The notes under the pieces: model-generated
The model's input: only the letters and a program-made list of their open reading frames with translations
What the model was told of the DNA's origin: nothing
The model's database searches: none
Position numbers and translations under genes: made by a program
From: Streptomyces pactum
GTDB taxonomy: Bacteria > Actinomycetota > Actinomycetes > Streptomycetales > Streptomycetaceae
Assembly (NCBI RefSeq): GCF_002005225.1
Contig: NZ_CP019724.1
Location: forward strand, 4,853,501 to 4,917,500
Direction of reading: 5' to 3'
DNA: 64,000 bases
Shown here: positions 41,133 through 51,698 of the stretch, in pieces
Layout: each line of letters opens with the position of its first letter
Numbering within the stretch: position 1 is the stretch's first letter

Positions 41133-41219
41133 GTGGACCCGAAGACCCGTAACCGGATCATGGCCGGTGTGCTCGTGCTGATGCTCGTCGTGGTGGCGGT
41201 GGCGGCGGCGCTCGGATAA
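41133..41219 (+). CDS. 28-aa membrane micropeptide
   Basis: GTG 41133 opens VDPKTRNRIMAGVLVLMLVV followed by VAVAAALG and TAA. The product is a positively charged head with one membrane helix. It begins 10 bases after thpR, so it may be translated on the same message. I recall similar DPKTRNRIMAG... peptides in Streptomyces, which supports a real conserved mini-gene. Its function is unknown. Confidence 0.6.
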   Translation: MDPKTRNRIMAGVLVLMLVVVAVAAALG

Positions 41220-41265
41220 GCGGCCGTGAGCAGGCAGTGAGGCGACCGCCGCCCCGCTCACGCCG

Positions 41266-42258
41266 CTACCAGGCGAACGCCTCCGGCGAAGGACCCGGGC
41301 CCGGGAAGATCTCGTCCAGCCCGGTCAGCAGCTCCTGTGACAGCTCCAGCTCCACGGCCCGCAGCGCCGACGCGAGCTGCTCCGCGGTGCGCGGGCCGAC
41401 GATCGGGCCGGTCACGCCGGGCCGGGTCAGCAGCCAGGCCAGCGCGGCCTCGCCGGGCTCGACGCCGTGCTTGTCGAGCAGGTCCTCGTAGGCCTGGATC
41501 TGCGCCCGCTTCGCCGGGTCGGCCAGGGTGTCGGCCGCCCGGCCGGAGGCGCGGCGTCCGCCCTGGACCTCCTTCTTCAGGACCCCGCCGAGCAGCCCGC
41601 CGTGCAGCGGCGACCAGGGGATGACCCCGAGGCCGTAGTCCTGAGCGGCCGGGACGACCTCCATCTCGGCGCGGCGCTCGGCCAGGTTGTACAGGCACTG
41701 CTCGCTGACCAGCCCGATGGTGCCGCCGCGCCGGGCGGCGGTCTCGTTGGCCTGGGCGATCTTGTACCCGGGGAAGTTCGAGGACCCGGCGTAGAGGATC
41801 TTGCCCTGCTGGACCAATACGTCGATGGCCTGCCAGATCTCGTCGAATCCGGTGTCGCGGTCGATGTGGTGGAACTGGTACAGGTCGATGTGGTCCGTCT
41901 GGAGCCGCTTCAGGCTGGCGTCGACCGCTCGCCGCATGTTCACGGCGGAGAGCTTGTCGTGGTTGGGCCAGGCCTCGCCGTCGGCGCCCATGTTGCCGTA
42001 GACCTTGGTGGCGAGGACGGTCCTGTCCCGCCGGTCGCCGCCCTTGGCGAACCAGTTGCCGATGATCTCCTCGGTACGGCCCTTGTTCTCGCCCCAGCCG
42101 TACACGTTGGCGGTGTCGAAGAAGTTGATGCCGGCGTCCAGCGCCGCGTCCATGATGGCGTGGCTGTCGGCCTCGTCGGTCTGCGGGCCGAAGTTCATGG
42201 TCCCGAGGACGAGCCGGCTGACCTTGAGTCCTGTGCGTCCGAGCTGCGTGTACTTCAT
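41266..42258 (-). CDS. Aldo/keto reductase
   Basis: This 330-aa NADPH-dependent TIM-barrel reductase starts MKYTQLGRTGLKVSRLVLGT. The tetrad is visible: FFDTANVYGWGENKG (Asp and Tyr), ATKVYGN (Lys) and YQFHHIDRD (His). Cofactor-site motifs VIPWSPLHGGLLGG, then TGPIVGPRTAEQL, close the barrel. Substrate is unknown. TTG 42267 is a possible alternative start, but GGGGAC precedes the ATG closely. It lies between the Uma2 paralogues. Confidence 0.92.
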   Translation of the reverse strand: MKYTQLGRTGLKVSRLVLGTMNFGPQTDEADSHAIMDAALDAGINFFDTANVYGWGENKGRTEEIIGNWFAKGGDRRDRTVLATKVYGNMGADGEAWPNHDKLSAVNMRRAVDASLKRLQTDHIDLYQFHHIDRDTGFDEIWQAIDVLVQQGKILYAGSSNFPGYKIAQANETAARRGGTIGLVSEQCLYNLAERRAEMEVVPAAQDYGLGVIPWSPLHGGLLGGVLKKEVQGGRRASGRAADTLADPAKRAQIQAYEDLLDKHGVEPGEAALAWLLTRPGVTGPIVGPRTAEQLASALRAVELELSQELLTGLDEIFPGPGPSPEAFAW

Positions 42259-42310
42259 GGTCCCCAAGCCAACGACTTGGAGTGCGCTCCAGGCAAGCGG
42301 GTTCGTGCGG

Positions 42311-42904
42311 TCAGTCGCGGGGGAAGTCGGCGGTGGGGAGGGTGAGGCCCAGGTGGGTGGTCGTCATGTCGACGTCTCCGCCGTACTCGACGGAGGTGTC
42401 GGTCACGTAGATACCGTCCTTGGGCTGGGTGAACAAGCGGCACCTGCCGACATACGGATCGGCGATGAGATAGACCGGGACTTCCGCGAGGGCGTAGGCG
42501 GTCTTCTTGGCTTCGTAGTCGTTCCGCGCCGTGCCCTTCGAGATGACTTCGGCGACGAACTCGACGTCCTCGTAACGCCACTTGCCGTCGTCGTTCTTCT
42601 GCGCCCCGCCCTTGATCTTGGCGACGTCCGGGCAGAACCCGTTCTCGTGACCGGGGAAGTCGATGCGGACGTCCGAGAGGATCCTGGCCTGCCGCCGTCC
42701 GAAGTGATCCTCCAGGGCCCAAAGGATCTCGCGGATGGTTTCCCAGCGGATGTCCCGCTGTGGTGCCATGTAGACAACCCCCCCGACGATCTCGACCTTG
42801 TAACCCTCGGGGACGGGCATCTTCTCGAGTCGCTCGAACACCTCGTCGAGCCGACGCGTGTTGTCGCTCTCGGCCATCGCGATCCTGTCGTCGAGGACGG
42901 TCAT
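42311..42904 (-). CDS. Uma2-family putative endonuclease (copy 2)
   Basis: This 197-aa protein starts MTVLDDRIAMAESDNT. It has the same order of motifs as copy 1: VPEGYKVEIVGGVVYMAP, LSDVRIDFPGHENGF, DVEFVAEVISKGTARNDYEAKKTAYALAE, VPVYLIADP. The proteins align end to end but many residues differ, so they are not recent duplicates across the coding part. The leader (42881-42972) is almost identical to copy 1. The aldo/keto reductase gene lies 52 bases downstream. Confidence 0.88.
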   Translation of the reverse strand: MTVLDDRIAMAESDNTRRLDEVFERLEKMPVPEGYKVEIVGGVVYMAPQRDIRWETIREILWALEDHFGRRQARILSDVRIDFPGHENGFCPDVAKIKGGAQKNDDGKWRYEDVEFVAEVISKGTARNDYEAKKTAYALAEVPVYLIADPYVGRCRLFTQPKDGIYVTDTSVEYGGDVDMTTTHLGLTLPTADFPRD

Positions 42905-42972
42905 CGTGGCGCTCCTCCCCGGCTGACCCAACGACGAGTACAGCCGCGCGGTACAACGATACGCACGGTGAC
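42881..42972 (-). repeat. 92-bp shared leader of Uma2 copy 2
   Basis: It matches 40388-40479 at 90 of 92 positions (differences within codon 4 and the 5' leader). It holds the RBS (GGGGAGGAGCG) and the region where a promoter should lie. Confidence 0.9.
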
Positions 42973-43044
42973 CAGGGCGCGGGAGAACGCGCATATGCCA
43001 GAACGCCACATGGTCCGGGCGGTCCGGGCGGTCCGGGCCGCGTC

Positions 43045-43725
43045 CTACCAGGTGGCGGAGTAGGGGCCGCCCAGCCCCCACTCCTCGTCCATCGCCTCCG
43101 CGAACGCTTCCGCGATCCTGTGCTCGCCGCTCTCGTTGGGATGCGTGCCGTCGTAGGTGTCCACGTGGAAGTCGTACGACGCGGGCGGGGGGACGAGGAG
43201 CAGCGAGGAGCGCGGGTCGTCGACGTCGGCGATCGTCTTCGCGAGGAGTCCGTTGAACCGGGTGACCTGCTCGGCGAAGGTCTCGTCCGCCTCCACCCGG
43301 ATGTTGTGCAGCACCGGCATCACGGCCATGCGCACGCGCGGGTTCGCCGATCGGGCCTCGGCCACGAAGGCACGGACGTTGTCGGCGGTCTGCTCCGCGT
43401 TCGTGTAGAAGCCGAGGTCGATCAGGCCGAGCGAGACCAGGAGCACGTCCGCGCGGCAGGCCCGTACCGTCTCGCCGATCAGCGGGACCATGTGGTGCCA
43501 GCCCTCCCCCCAGCCGGCCAGGTGGGCGCGGGGGAAGTCCGGGTCGGCGTAGGCGTACGAGGTGGGGGCGTCCGCCGACTGGTCGTGCAGCGTCTCGCGG
43601 GGGCCGACGAACGTGAAGGGGCGACCGCAGGAGTCGCGCAGGTGCTGCCACAGGCGGTAGCGCCACGTGTGTTCGCCGGCGCTTCCGATCGTCATGGAGT
43701 CACCGACGAACATGAACCTGAGCAT
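43045..43725 (-). CDS. SGNH/GDSL-type hydrolase
   Basis: This 226-aa protein starts MLRFMFVGDSMTIGSAGEHTW, with the GDS(M) block I nucleophile Ser near residue 10. Block III-like GLIDLGF and block V DTYDGTHPNESGEHRIA (Asp and His of the triad) are present. No signal peptide is visible, so it appears cytoplasmic or is exported by an unclear route. Such enzymes act as esterases or carbohydrate deacetylases; the substrate is unknown. It diverges from the secreted-protein gene 43826. Confidence 0.9.
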   Translation of the reverse strand: MLRFMFVGDSMTIGSAGEHTWRYRLWQHLRDSCGRPFTFVGPRETLHDQSADAPTSYAYADPDFPRAHLAGWGEGWHHMVPLIGETVRACRADVLLVSLGLIDLGFYTNAEQTADNVRAFVAEARSANPRVRMAVMPVLHNIRVEADETFAEQVTRFNGLLAKTIADVDDPRSSLLLVPPPASYDFHVDTYDGTHPNESGEHRIAEAFAEAMDEEWGLGGPYSATW

Positions 43726-43825
43726 CCGCTCATCATGGACGATCCGCCTGGCCGGCGCGATGTGAGCCCGGCCACGCAGCGTGACCGGCGGCGTGAACGC
43801 CCGTACGGGATGGCAGGCTTGGCGC

Positions 43826-44806
43826 ATGCGCCGATCTTTCGCCGTCCTCGCCTCGGCCCTTCTCGTGGGCGCGTTCGCCGTGCCCGCCTCCGCCGCCGAC
43901 GGGGGCGACGGGAGCGACGGCTTCACGATCAAGGACCCGCGCATCACCGAGTCCAGCGGCCTCGCCGCCTCCCGCCTGCACCCCGGCGTCTACTGGACGC
44001 ACAACGACCAGGACAACGGGCCCTACCTGTACGCCGTGGACGGCTCCACCGGCGAGACCGTCGCCCGGGTCGCGCTCTCGGGCGTCGGCACGCCCCGGGA
44101 CGTCGAGGCGATCTCCATCGGGCCGGACAACCGGATCTTCGTCGGCGACATCGGGGACAACGACGGCGTGACCTGGCCCTACGTGTGGATCTACGAGCTG
44201 CCCGAGCCGACGGAACTGAAGGACCAGACGGTCAAGGCGACGCAGTACGTCGTGAAGTACGCGGACGGCTCCCGTGACGCCGAGTCGATGGCCGTCCACC
44301 CGAAGACCGGGCGGGTCTACATCATCGACAAGCACGAGGACGGCGGGCACCTGTACGAGGGGCCTGCGAGGCTTTCCGCCTCCGGCACCAACGTCTTCCG
44401 GCGTGCAGCCCCCGTCGGACTCTGGGCCACCGATGCCGCCTTCTCCCCGGACGGCGAGCGGCTCGCCGTCCGCGGCTACCTCGGGGGCATCTGGTACGAC
44501 TGGAACGGCGGGCAGATCCAGCGCAAGGGGCGGATCAGCGTCCCGCTCGGGCAGGGGGAGTCCGTCACCTACACCACCGACGGCGAGAAGCTGCTGCTCG
44601 GGATGGAGGGCGCGGGCAGCCCCGTGAAGGCCGAGGACGCGCCCGGGGGCGGCGGGTCGGCGGGGGGCGGCTCCGACGCCTCGGGGGAGGGCTCCGCAGG
44701 GGCCGACGGTCCGGGCGGGAGCACCCTCGGGGTCGGGGCGGTCGGGCTGCTCGTCGCGTGCGCCGTCGCGTTCTTCGGGCTACGACGGCTGTTCCGCCGC
44801 CGCTGA
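43826..44806 (+). CDS. Secreted beta-propeller-like protein with C-terminal membrane anchor
   Basis: This 326-aa protein starts MRRSFAVLASALLVGAFAVP; ASA/ADG marks a Sec signal cleavage near residue 24. Repeated strand blocks (SSGLAASRLHPGVYWTHNDQ, DVEAISIGPDNRIFVGDIGD, DAESMAVHPKTGRVYIID, ATDAAFSPDGERLAVRGY) suggest a propeller fold. A Gly/Ser-rich linker from about 270 precedes a last membrane helix (GVGAVGLLVACAVAFFGL) and RRLFRRR, so it is anchored to the membrane facing out. No sortase motif is seen. Function is unknown. It overlaps the convergent TetR gene by 27 bases. Confidence 0.82.
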   Translation: MRRSFAVLASALLVGAFAVPASAADGGDGSDGFTIKDPRITESSGLAASRLHPGVYWTHNDQDNGPYLYAVDGSTGETVARVALSGVGTPRDVEAISIGPDNRIFVGDIGDNDGVTWPYVWIYELPEPTELKDQTVKATQYVVKYADGSRDAESMAVHPKTGRVYIIDKHEDGGHLYEGPARLSASGTNVFRRAAPVGLWATDAAFSPDGERLAVRGYLGGIWYDWNGGQIQRKGRISVPLGQGESVTYTTDGEKLLLGMEGAGSPVKAEDAPGGGGSAGGGSDASGEGSAGADGPGGSTLGVGAVGLLVACAVAFFGLRRLFRRR

Positions 44807-45613
44807 GCCGTGCGCCGCTGAGCCGTGCGCCGCTGGGCCGTCCGCCGCTGGGCCGTCCGCCGCACGCCGCGCGGACACCAGCACCTCCAGCCCGTCCAGG
44901 ATGCGTTGCAGCCCGAACTCGAAGTGGTCGAAGTCGGTGCCGAAGGTGTCCTCCGAGAGGGAGGCCAGAACGGGGTAGCGTCCGCTGCTCATGGCCTTCT
45001 CCAGCGCCGGCTGCTGGGCGGCCCAGAACTGCGCGTCCGTCAGCCCGGAGGTGCGCTCGGCCTCCTCCGCGTACACCTGGGTGCGGGCGGCCCCGACGAC
45101 GTATCCGTCGACCATGATGATCGCCGACACCAGCTCGGGGTCGGTCAGGCCCATCGGCTTGATCCGGTCGAGGACCCTTTCCAGGCCGTCCAGGGCGCTC
45201 GGGCCGAGCACCGGGCGGGACTGGTTGACCTCCAGCAGCCACGTGTGGCGGCGGTAGAGGGCGAGTGCGGCGCGGCCGAGCGCCTCCAGCGCCGCGCGCC
45301 AGCCGTCGTCGCCGAAGTCGCCGGGGTTCTCGGACGGGCGCTGCACGCGGTCCAGCATCAGGTCGATCAGCTCGCCCTTGCCGGGGACGTAGCGGTACAG
45401 GGACATGGTCCCGGTGCCCAGCTCGGTGGCGATCCGGCGCATCGAGACCGCGCCCAGCCCCTCCCGGTCCGCGACCTCGACGGCGACCTCGACGATCCGC
45501 TCCAGCGTCAGGCCCGGCTTGGGCCCCCGGCTGGGCCGCCTGCCGGTGTCCCACAACAGTTCGAGGGTGCGGCCGATGTCACCGCTGCCGCTGGTCTCCG
45601 TACCGCTTGCCAT
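44780..45613 (-). CDS. TetR-family regulator of the ABC exporter
   Basis: This 277-aa protein has a TetR helix-turn-helix at residues 30-75 (RGPKPGLTLERIVEVAVEVAD, then GAVSMRRIATELGTGTMSLYRYV) and a TetR_C-like domain (VLGPSALDGLERVLDRIKPM, DFDHFEFGLQRILDGLEVL). The C-terminus is an odd repeat tail (ADGPAADGPAAHGSAAHGS). It diverges from the ABC transporter operon across 91 bases containing a clear repeat pair, so it is the probable repressor of that exporter. Confidence 0.88.
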   Translation of the reverse strand: MASGTETSGSGDIGRTLELLWDTGRRPSRGPKPGLTLERIVEVAVEVADREGLGAVSMRRIATELGTGTMSLYRYVPGKGELIDLMLDRVQRPSENPGDFGDDGWRAALEALGRAALALYRRHTWLLEVNQSRPVLGPSALDGLERVLDRIKPMGLTDPELVSAIIMVDGYVVGAARTQVYAEEAERTSGLTDAQFWAAQQPALEKAMSSGRYPVLASLSEDTFGTDFDHFEFGLQRILDGLEVLVSARRAADGPAADGPAAHGSAAHGSAAAEQPS

Positions 45614-45638
45614 GAGGTCAGTCTAAGTCCGCGGAAAT

Positions 45639-45684
45639 TAACTGGGTACGGTGTACGCGCAATAGGGTACGGTGTACTCAGTTA
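45639..45684. promoter_or_regulatory. Candidate TetR operator before the ABC exporter
   Basis: GGGTACGGTGTAC occurs twice as a direct repeat (45644-45656 and 45665-45677). The flanks add an 11-bp inverted repeat, TAACTGGGTAC at 45639-45649 against GTACTCAGTTA at 45674-45684 (one mismatch). The site lies in the gap between the TetR gene and the divergent ABC genes. Confidence 0.65.
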
Positions 45685-45704
45685 GGGAGTGGAGAGGGGG
45701 ACCC

Positions 45705-46685
45705 ATGAGCGACGCATACGCGGTACGGGCCGAGGGGCTGGAGAAGAGGTACCGCGGGAAACGCGCCCTCGACGGCTTCGACCTGGCCGTCCGCGAGGGC
45801 ACCGTGCACGGCCTGCTGGGGCCGAACGGCGCCGGCAAGACCACCGCCGTGCGCATCCTGTCCACGCTGATCCGGCTGGACGGGGGACGGGCCGAGGTGG
45901 CGGGTCTCGACGTCGCCCGGCAGGCGCGCGAGGTGCGGGCGCGGATCGGCCTCACCGGGCAGTACGCGGCCGTGGACGAGGTGCTCACCGGCCGGCAGAA
46001 CCTGGAGATGTTCGGGCGCCTGTTCCACCTGGGCGGCAGGCGGGCCCGTGCCCGGGCCGTCGAACTGCTGGAGCAGTTCGACCTGACCGACGCCGCCGAC
46101 CGGGGCGTCGGCAAGTACAGCGGCGGCATGCGGCGCCGCCTCGACCTCGCCGCGTCGATGATCCTCGCCCCGTCCGTGCTGTTCCTGGACGAGCCGACGA
46201 CGGGCCTCGACCCCCGCAGCCGCGGCGAGGTCTGGGACTCCGTCCGCGCGCTGGTGGCGAGCGGTACGACCGTGCTGCTGACCACGCAGTACCTGGAGGA
46301 GGCCGACAAGCTCGCCTCGCACATCACCGTCATCGACCAGGGCGGGTCCATCGCCGACGACACCCCGGACGGGCTGAAGAACCTGGTCGGCGGCGACCGT
46401 ATCGAGGTCGTGGTGGCCGAGCGTTCGGAGATCCCGAGGGTGGTCAAGGTGGTCGCCCGGGTCTGCGACGGCGAACCCGAGGCCGACGAGGAGGGGCTGC
46501 GGGTGCACGCCCCGGTCACCGACCGGGTGCCGGCCCTGACCGAGGTGGCGCGCACCCTCCAGGACGAGGGCGTGGCCGTGGAGGACATCGGACTGCGCAG
46601 GCCGAGCCTGGACGACGTGTTCCTGCGTTTGACCGGCCACCGCACGAGTGCGGAGGCGAAGGAGAAGGAGGAGGCGGCGGCATGA
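45705..46685 (+). CDS. ABC exporter ATP-binding subunit (DrrA-like)
   Basis: This 326-aa protein starts [20 protein letters not shown]. It has Walker [17 protein letters not shown], the Q loop [15 protein letters not shown], signature [14 protein letters not shown], Walker [21 protein letters not shown] and the H-loop region [16 protein letters not shown]-terminal extension ([13 protein letters not shown]) is typical of DrrA-type drug exporter ATPases. ATGA overlap with the permease gene shows translational coupling. The TetR gene 44780 probably controls it. Confidence 0.93.
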   Translation: MSDAYAVRAEGLEKRYRGKRALDGFDLAVREGTVHGLLGPNGAGKTTAVRILSTLIRLDGGRAEVAGLDVARQAREVRARIGLTGQYAAVDEVLTGRQNLEMFGRLFHLGGRRARARAVELLEQFDLTDAADRGVGKYSGGMRRRLDLAASMILAPSVLFLDEPTTGLDPRSRGEVWDSVRALVASGTTVLLTTQYLEEADKLASHITVIDQGGSIADDTPDGLKNLVGGDRIEVVVAERSEIPRVVKVVARVCDGEPEADEEGLRVHAPVTDRVPALTEVARTLQDEGVAVEDIGLRRPSLDDVFLRLTGHRTSAEAKEKEEAAA

Positions 46686-47512
46686 GCGCTCTCGACCTGG
46701 ACCTGACGACGGCCCCGCCCGAGCGCGGCCGCCTCTACTGGCTGATCTCCGACTGCGGCAACGTCGTCCGCCGCGGCCTGACCCACTACCAGCGCCAGCC
46801 CGTCAACATCGCCTGGCAGCTCGGCTTCCCGATCCTGTCCGTCCTCCTCTACGGCTACGTCTTCGGCAGCGCGATGACGGTGCCGGGCGGCGGGGACTAC
46901 AAGGACTTCCTGATGCCGGGCATGTTCGTGATGACCATGGCGTTCGGCTTCATCAACACCGCGACCGTCGTCGTCTACGACTCGACCAAGGGCGTCATCG
47001 ACCGGTTCCGCTCCATGCCGATGGCCTCCTCCGCGGTGGTGGCGGGGCGTGGGGTGACCGATCTCGTGGTCGCCTGTGCCGAGTTGACGATCCTGATGCT
47101 GACGGCGCTGGCCATGGGCTGGCGCCCGGACGGCGGCTGGGGCTTCGTGGCGGCGTTCGGTCTGCTGCTGTGGCTGCGGTTCGCGCTGATCTGGCTCGGC
47201 GTGTGGCTCGGGCTGCTGGTCCCCAACCCGGAGGCGGCGGGCGGCCTGTTCGCGGTGGCGTTCCCGCTGACCATGATCTCCAGCATCTTCGTCGCTCCGC
47301 AGCTCATGCCCGACTGGCTGGGCTGGGTGGCCGCCTGGAACCCCATCTCGTCCACGGCGGCGGCGGCCCGCGAACTGTTCGGCACGCCGGTCGGCGGCGG
47401 TGACTCGTGGGTCGAGCAGCACGCGCTGCTGATGGCGGGCGTGTGGCCGGTGGTACTGACGGCGCTCTTCCTGCCGCTGGCGGTGCGGCGCTTCCAGCGG
47501 CTCAGCAGGTAG
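46682..47512 (+). CDS. ABC-2 type exporter permease (DrrB-like)
   Basis: This 276-aa permease overlaps the ATPase gene by ATGA. It has six predicted membrane segments, including [59 protein letters not shown] and [17 protein letters not shown]. The ABC-2 type family motif [17 protein letters not shown] lies between segments. Together with 45705 it should export a drug or lipid; the substrate is unknown. Confidence 0.92.
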   Translation: MSALDLDLTTAPPERGRLYWLISDCGNVVRRGLTHYQRQPVNIAWQLGFPILSVLLYGYVFGSAMTVPGGGDYKDFLMPGMFVMTMAFGFINTATVVVYDSTKGVIDRFRSMPMASSAVVAGRGVTDLVVACAELTILMLTALAMGWRPDGGWGFVAAFGLLLWLRFALIWLGVWLGLLVPNPEAAGGLFAVAFPLTMISSIFVAPQLMPDWLGWVAAWNPISSTAAAARELFGTPVGGGDSWVEQHALLMAGVWPVVLTALFLPLAVRRFQRLSR

Positions 47513-47524
47513 GAGCGGGGAGCG

Positions 47525-47562
47525 GATGAGGGGCGCCCGGCGAGTGCCGGGCGCCCCTCATC
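47525..47562. terminator. 17-bp perfect hairpin between convergent genes
   Basis: GATGAGGGGCGCCCGGC (47525-47541), loop GAGT, then its exact complement (47546-47562). It lies 12 bases after the permease stop and 24 bases before the serC stop, so it can terminate both strands. Confidence 0.85.
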
Positions 47563-47586
47563 GACGTGCTGCGGAAGTGGTGGTGC

Positions 47587-48792
<1,206 letters not shown>

Positions 48793-48814
48793 CTACAAGA
48801 GCCATGCTGGAGGC

Positions 48815-51691
48815 ATGACCGATCTGGAGGCAGCACTGCGCACGGCCGTACGCGGCGAGGTCGGCTTCGACGTCACCTCCCGGGCCCTGACGACGATGGA
48901 CGCGTCCAACTACCGGCGGGTCCCGCTGGGGGTGGTGGCACCGAGAGACGCCGACGACGTGGCGGCCGTGCTGGAGGTGTGCCGGGCGCGCGGGGTGCCG
49001 GTCGTGGCGCGGGGCGGTGGCACGTCGATCGCGGGACAGGCGACCGGCACGGGCGTCGTCCTGGACTTCACCCGGCACATGAACCGGCTGGTCTCGCTCG
49101 ACCGGGAGGCGCGAACGGCCGTCGTCCAGCCGGGCCTGGTCCTCGACCGCCTCCAGCAGGCCGCCGCCCCGCACGGCCTGCGCTTCGGCCCCGACCCCTC
49201 CACCCACAGCCGCTGCACGCTCGGCGGCATGATCGGCAACAACTCGTGCGGCTCCCACTCGGTGGCGTGGGGCACGACGGCGGACAGCGTGCGAGAGCTG
49301 ACGGTCCTCACCGCGCGGGGGGAGCGGCTCCGGCTCGGGCAGGAGTGGGCCGGGGCCCCGGAGGGCCTGCGTGAGCTGGTCGACGGCGACCCGGCACGGC
49401 TGCGCACCGGCTTCCCCGACCTGCCCCGCCGCATCTCCGGCTACGCGCTGGACGCGCTGCTGCCGGAGAAGGGCGCGGACGTGGCCCGTTCCTTCTGCGG
49501 TTCGGAGGGCACGCTGGGCGTGCTGACCGAGGCGGTGGTGCGGCTGGTCGAGTCTCCGCGCGCGCGGGTGCTGGCGGTGCTCGGTTACGCCGACGAGGCC
49601 GGGGCGGCTCAGGCGGCGGCCGGGCTGCTGCCGCTCGGGCCGCTGACGGTGGAGGGCATGGCGGTGGACCTGGTGCCCTCCACGGAAGGGCTGCCACGGG
49701 GTGGCGCGTGGCTGTTCGTGGAGACGGGCGGCGACACGGCGGCGGAGGCCCGCGCGCGTGCGGAGGCGGTCGTGCGGGCGGCGGATGTCGTGGACGCGCT
49801 CGTGGTGACCGACCCGGCCGGGCAGCGGACGCTGTGGCGTGTCCGGGAGGACGCCAGCGGTACGGCGACGCGGATGCCGGACGGATCGGAGGCGTGGCCC
49901 GGCTGGGAGGACTGCGCGGTGCCGCCGGCGCGGCTCGGGGCTTATCTGCGGGACTTCCGGGGCCTGCTCACCGCCCACGGTCTGCGCGGCACGCCGTACG
50001 GGCACTTCGGGGACGGCTGCATCCACGTACGCATCGACTTCGACCTGCTGACGGATGCCGGGGTGGCCCGCTTTCGAAGCTTCTCGGAGGAACTGGCGGA
50101 CGTGGTCGTGGCGCACGGGGGCTCGTTGTCCGGGGAGCACGGGGACGGGCAGGCGCGGGCGGAACTGCTGCCGAGGATGTACGGCGAGGAGACGGTCGCC
50201 CTCTTCGAGCGCGCGAAGTCCGTCTGGGACCCGGACGACCTCCTCAACCCGGGCATGCTGGTCCGCCCGGCGCCGCTCGACGCGAACCTCCGCTTCTCCG
50301 TCCTGCCGCGCGAGCCGGTGGACGTGGCGTTCGGCTACCCGTCCGACGGCGGCGACTTCTCGGCGGCGGTCCGGCGCTGTGTCGGGGTCGCCAAGTGCCG
50401 TACGACGTCGGCGGCGGGGTCCGGGGTGATGTGCCCGTCGTTCCGGGCGACGGGAGACGAGGCGCACTCCACGCGCGGGCGCGCCCGGCTGCTGCACGAG
50501 ATGCTCGCCGGGGAGCTGGTGACGGACGGTTGGCGCTCCACGGAGGTCCGGGACGCCCTCGACCTGTGCCTGTCCTGCAAGGGCTGCCGCTCCGACTGCC
50601 CGGTCGAGGTCGACATGGCCACGTACAAGGCGGAGTTCCTGCACCACCACTACGCGGGACGCCGCCGCCCCGCCGCCCACTACGCGATGGGGTGGCTGCC
50701 GGTGTGGCTGCGCTGGGCGGCGCGGACCCGGGCGGCTCCGGTCGTCAATGCCCTGTCCTCCGTCCGGCCGTTGGCGGCGGTGGCGAAACGGGTGGGCGGC
50801 ATCGCGGGCGAGCGGGAGGTGCCGAGGCTGGCGGGGGAGCCGTTCAGTCGGTGGTGGCGCAGGCGGCGTCCGGGCACCGGACGGTCCGGGCCCGGGTCCC
50901 CGTCCGGTGACCTGGTCGTCCTCTGGCCGGACACCTTCACCGAGCACCTGTCACCGTCCGTGGGCCGCGCGGCCGTACGGGTGCTGGAGGCGGCGGGGCT
51001 GCGGGTGGCGTTGCCGCCGACGCTGCGGGGGCGTGCCGTGATCGGGGACGGTACGGCGAAGTCGGCTATGGCGCTGCTGACCGCCCGCCGGGGCCGGGTC
51101 TGCTGCGGACTGACGTACGTGTCGACGGGCCAACTGGACCGTGCCCGCGCGGTGATGCGCCGCACGCTGGACCTGATGACCCCGGTGCTGGAGACGTCCG
51201 CGCCGGTCGTCGTCCTGGAGCCGAGCTGTGCCGCCGCCCTGCGCACGGACCTTCCCGAGCTGCTGCACGACGACCCACGGGCGGCTCGACTCGCCGACCG
51301 CGTGGTGACCTTCGCGGAGGTTTTGGAGCGCCACGCCCCCGACTGGACCCCGCCCGCCGTGAACCGCCCGGCCACCGGCCAGACCCACTGCCACCAGCAC
51401 GCGGTCCTGGGCGACGCGGCCGACCGCCGCCTGCGTGAGGCGGCCGGCCTCACCGGTGAGCTGACCGGCGGCTGCTGCGGCCTCGCGGGCAACTTCGGTT
51501 TCGAGGAGGGCCACTACGAGGTGTCGGCCGCCTGCGCCGAGGACCGGCTCCTCCCGGCGGTGCGCGAGGCACCGGACGGGGCGGTGGTCCTGGCGGACGG
51601 CTTCTCGTGCCGGACGCAGCTCGAGCAGTTGGCGGGGGTGCGGGGGCGGCACTTGGCGGAGGTGCTGGCGGACGGTTTGGGGCGGTCCTGA
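48815..51691 (+). CDS. FAD-linked oxidase with C-terminal Fe-S and CCG domains
   Basis: This 958-aa protein starts MTDLEAALRTAVRGEVGFDV. The FAD-binding domain has VPVVARGGGTSIAGQATGTGVVLD, GPDPSTHSRCTLGGMIGNNSCG and FCGSEGTLGVLTE. The FAD-oxidase C domain follows (GHFGDGCIHVRIDFDL, LSGEHGDGQARAELLPRMYG). Two Fe-S motifs come next: CVGVAKCRTTSAAGSGVMCP and LCLSCKGCRSDCPVEVD. The end has CCG-type cysteines (GGCCGLAGNFGFEEGHYEV). This is the YdiJ-like/D-2-hydroxyacid dehydrogenase layout (D-2-hydroxyglutarate, D-lactate or glycolate); the substrate is uncertain. Start ATG 48815 has GGAGGC before it. Confidence 0.92.
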   Translation: MTDLEAALRTAVRGEVGFDVTSRALTTMDASNYRRVPLGVVAPRDADDVAAVLEVCRARGVPVVARGGGTSIAGQATGTGVVLDFTRHMNRLVSLDREARTAVVQPGLVLDRLQQAAAPHGLRFGPDPSTHSRCTLGGMIGNNSCGSHSVAWGTTADSVRELTVLTARGERLRLGQEWAGAPEGLRELVDGDPARLRTGFPDLPRRISGYALDALLPEKGADVARSFCGSEGTLGVLTEAVVRLVESPRARVLAVLGYADEAGAAQAAAGLLPLGPLTVEGMAVDLVPSTEGLPRGGAWLFVETGGDTAAEARARAEAVVRAADVVDALVVTDPAGQRTLWRVREDASGTATRMPDGSEAWPGWEDCAVPPARLGAYLRDFRGLLTAHGLRGTPYGHFGDGCIHVRIDFDLLTDAGVARFRSFSEELADVVVAHGGSLSGEHGDGQARAELLPRMYGEETVALFERAKSVWDPDDLLNPGMLVRPAPLDANLRFSVLPREPVDVAFGYPSDGGDFSAAVRRCVGVAKCRTTSAAGSGVMCPSFRATGDEAHSTRGRARLLHEMLAGELVTDGWRSTEVRDALDLCLSCKGCRSDCPVEVDMATYKAEFLHHHYAGRRRPAAHYAMGWLPVWLRWAARTRAAPVVNALSSVRPLAAVAKRVGGIAGEREVPRLAGEPFSRWWRRRRPGTGRSGPGSPSGDLVVLWPDTFTEHLSPSVGRAAVRVLEAAGLRVALPPTLRGRAVIGDGTAKSAMALLTARRGRVCCGLTYVSTGQLDRARAVMRRTLDLMTPVLETSAPVVVLEPSCAAALRTDLPELLHDDPRAARLADRVVTFAEVLERHAPDWTPPAVNRPATGQTHCHQHAVLGDAADRRLREAAGLTGELTGGCCGLAGNFGFEEGHYEVSAACAEDRLLPAVREAPDGAVVLADGFSCRTQLEQLAGVRGRHLAEVLADGLGRS

Positions 51692-51698
51692 AAAACGG

